From Paramecium pentaurelia (Eukaryota > Ciliophora > Oligohymenophorea > Peniculida > Parameciidae): a stretch of 64,000 nt of DNA. Positions 63,038 through 64,000 of this stretch are shown here, in pieces (positions within the stretch are counted from its first letter, which is position 1; every line of letters starts with the position of its first letter). The notes below the pieces were generated by a model. That model saw only the letters and a program-made list of their open reading frames with translations. It was not told the origin of the DNA and made no database searches. The position numbers and the translations under genes were made by a program. The DNA lies in contig CAJJDO010000125.1 in NCBI GenBank assembly GCA_905183005.1, positions 5,333 to 69,332 on the forward strand, given 5' to 3'.

Positions 63038-63560
63038 TTTATTTGGGAAATTAATTTTGAACAGGAAGAGAAGAAGTTTATGATAGCAAGTGTAAGACAC
63101 AGCTGTTCTCCATTTATAAGTATTAAAATTAATAATATATTTACCCTCTACATACTACCGTCATAAGCCGTATTATAATATATTAAATTTCATTCCCCCC
63201 CCTTATAAATTGTAAATTTGTAAAATAATATATAAAATTATTTTACAATTTTTTTATGCTTCATGACAGTTGTTAGTTGAAAGTATTAGTATATAAGAAT
63301 GGTTAAAATAAAATAGAATTTTGTTTAATCTTTTAATTAGTAAATTAATTAATATTAAATGTTTTTCATCGGTTTTTTTATAGATAATTAATGTAACTGA
63401 TTATTAAATTAGTAAAATTTTCTTAAGGAAACGATTTTATGAGTGTTTGAATTTGATGATCTAATAGCATAAAATGATTAATTAATAAAATACAATATTA
63501 GGAATAGAATATTATGATTTTTAATATAAAGGGAAAATTTTAATTATGAATTAATCTATG
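63038..63560. other. intergenic, 523 bp, with C8 tract
   Basis: AT-rich spacer between the Myb gene start and the stop of the last gene. It contains an isolated run of eight C at 63195-63202, unusual in this base composition; the flanks are not telomeric repeats. No coding frame is supported. Confidence 0.5.
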
Positions 63561-64000
63561 TCATTATAATTTTAATTCATTGAGTTCCTCTTTATTGTAA
63601 GTAGAATTATAAAATTTGCTAATATATTTAAGATGATTTTTAACATCTTATATTTTTTCACTTATCATGAGATCATGAATTATTTAAAATCCTTAGAAGT
63701 AATTCCTTGATAATTCTGCCGCAGTTTCATCACTGAAGAGTTTAGTGAAATCTTGTCTTGAAAAGTTTTTTTTGTTCTCTCCATTTTTTAAGAATGATTT
63801 AATAGCTTAATTGTCAACATTTTTAGTACCTATAATTAGGAAAATGAGTGAAATAGAATACATAAATATTTTTTCAATAATACTCCAAAATTTTTAGGAA
63901 TATTTTTAGTTTCTGATTTATATGCTTGATGTGTATCTTTGTTCTTATGAATCTTCCCTTTCTTGTTTAAACTATTGATTTAAGAGGATTCTTAAAAATC
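63561..64000 (-). CDS. hypothetical protein, 5' end beyond window
   Basis: Minus-strand gene entering from the right edge; the start is outside the window. A 32-nt intron (GTATTCTATT...ATTATAG, near 63825-63856) joins NFGVLLKKYLC to TKNVDNQAIKSFLKNGENKK. The visible about 135 residues are charged and mostly helical: FSRQDFTKLFSDETAAELSR, NYFQGFQIIHDLMISEKIQD and VKNHLKYISKFYNSTYNKEE, ending LKLQ with TGA at 63561-63563. No family recognised. Confidence 0.7.

Noticed and set aside
63181..63210. Telomere or chromosome end
   Set aside because: A single C8 run without C4A2/C3A3-type repeats, and coding sequence continues to the right.
1..64000. CRISPR arrays, insertion sequences, rRNA, tRNA and prokaryotic operon signals
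   Set aside because: None seen; genome style is eukaryotic, with introns and a ciliate code.

Overview
The window looks like macronuclear DNA of a ciliate, most likely Paramecium. It is very AT-rich. Long reading frames appear only when TAA and TAG are read as glutamine and TGA is the sole stop. Genes are packed tightly and are broken by GT...AG introns of about 22-34 nt, whose removal repeatedly restores frame exactly. A standard-code ORF search finds almost nothing real here. All coordinates and intron calls come from reading both strands by eye with the ciliate code. For most genes the spliced length is an exact multiple of three with one terminal TGA.

Left part (1-22.5 kb): a 3'-truncated minus-strand gene at the edge; a disrupted plus-strand polytopic membrane gene (843-3990); a giant minus-strand surface protein with Cys-rich repeats, beta-helix-like repeats and a C-terminal multi-helix membrane domain (3800-13204); a large plus-strand type I membrane protein (14176-18365); a head-to-head pair of paralogous WD40 genes (18616-20986); and a MORN-repeat protein with an N-terminal acylation signal (21375-22470).

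Centre (22.5-45.6 kb): OSCP1 and the 3,446-residue axonemal protein CFAP54 are divergently transcribed with only 13 bp between start codons. They are followed by a TRIM-like zinc-binding/coiled-coil/SPRY protein, a SANT-domain chromatin protein, several Gln/Ser/Lys-rich proteins of unknown function, and a single-HKD phospholipase D-like protein.

Right part (45.9-64 kb): a secreted modular protein with a C-terminal beta/gamma-crystallin-like domain lies in a region with two single-N contig joins and kilobase-scale duplicated sequence. Then come NADH-cytochrome b5 reductase, a coiled-coil gene with seven apparent one-base losses in A-runs, a double-WWE protein, an S28 serine carboxypeptidase, an unknown protein, an EF-hand protein, a kinesin with a degenerate switch I, a small coiled-coil protein, a Myb/SANT DNA-binding protein and a gene that runs off the right edge.

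Several genes concern cilia or the cytoskeleton (CFAP54, kinesin, EF-hand, MORN, perhaps OSCP1). Others are large cell-surface proteins typical of ciliates. No operons, CRISPR arrays, transposases, rRNA or tRNA genes were recognised. The most unusual points are the cluster of same-sign A-run frameshifts in one gene, two gene-like frames interrupted by in-frame TGA, and the duplicated crystallin-module locus.
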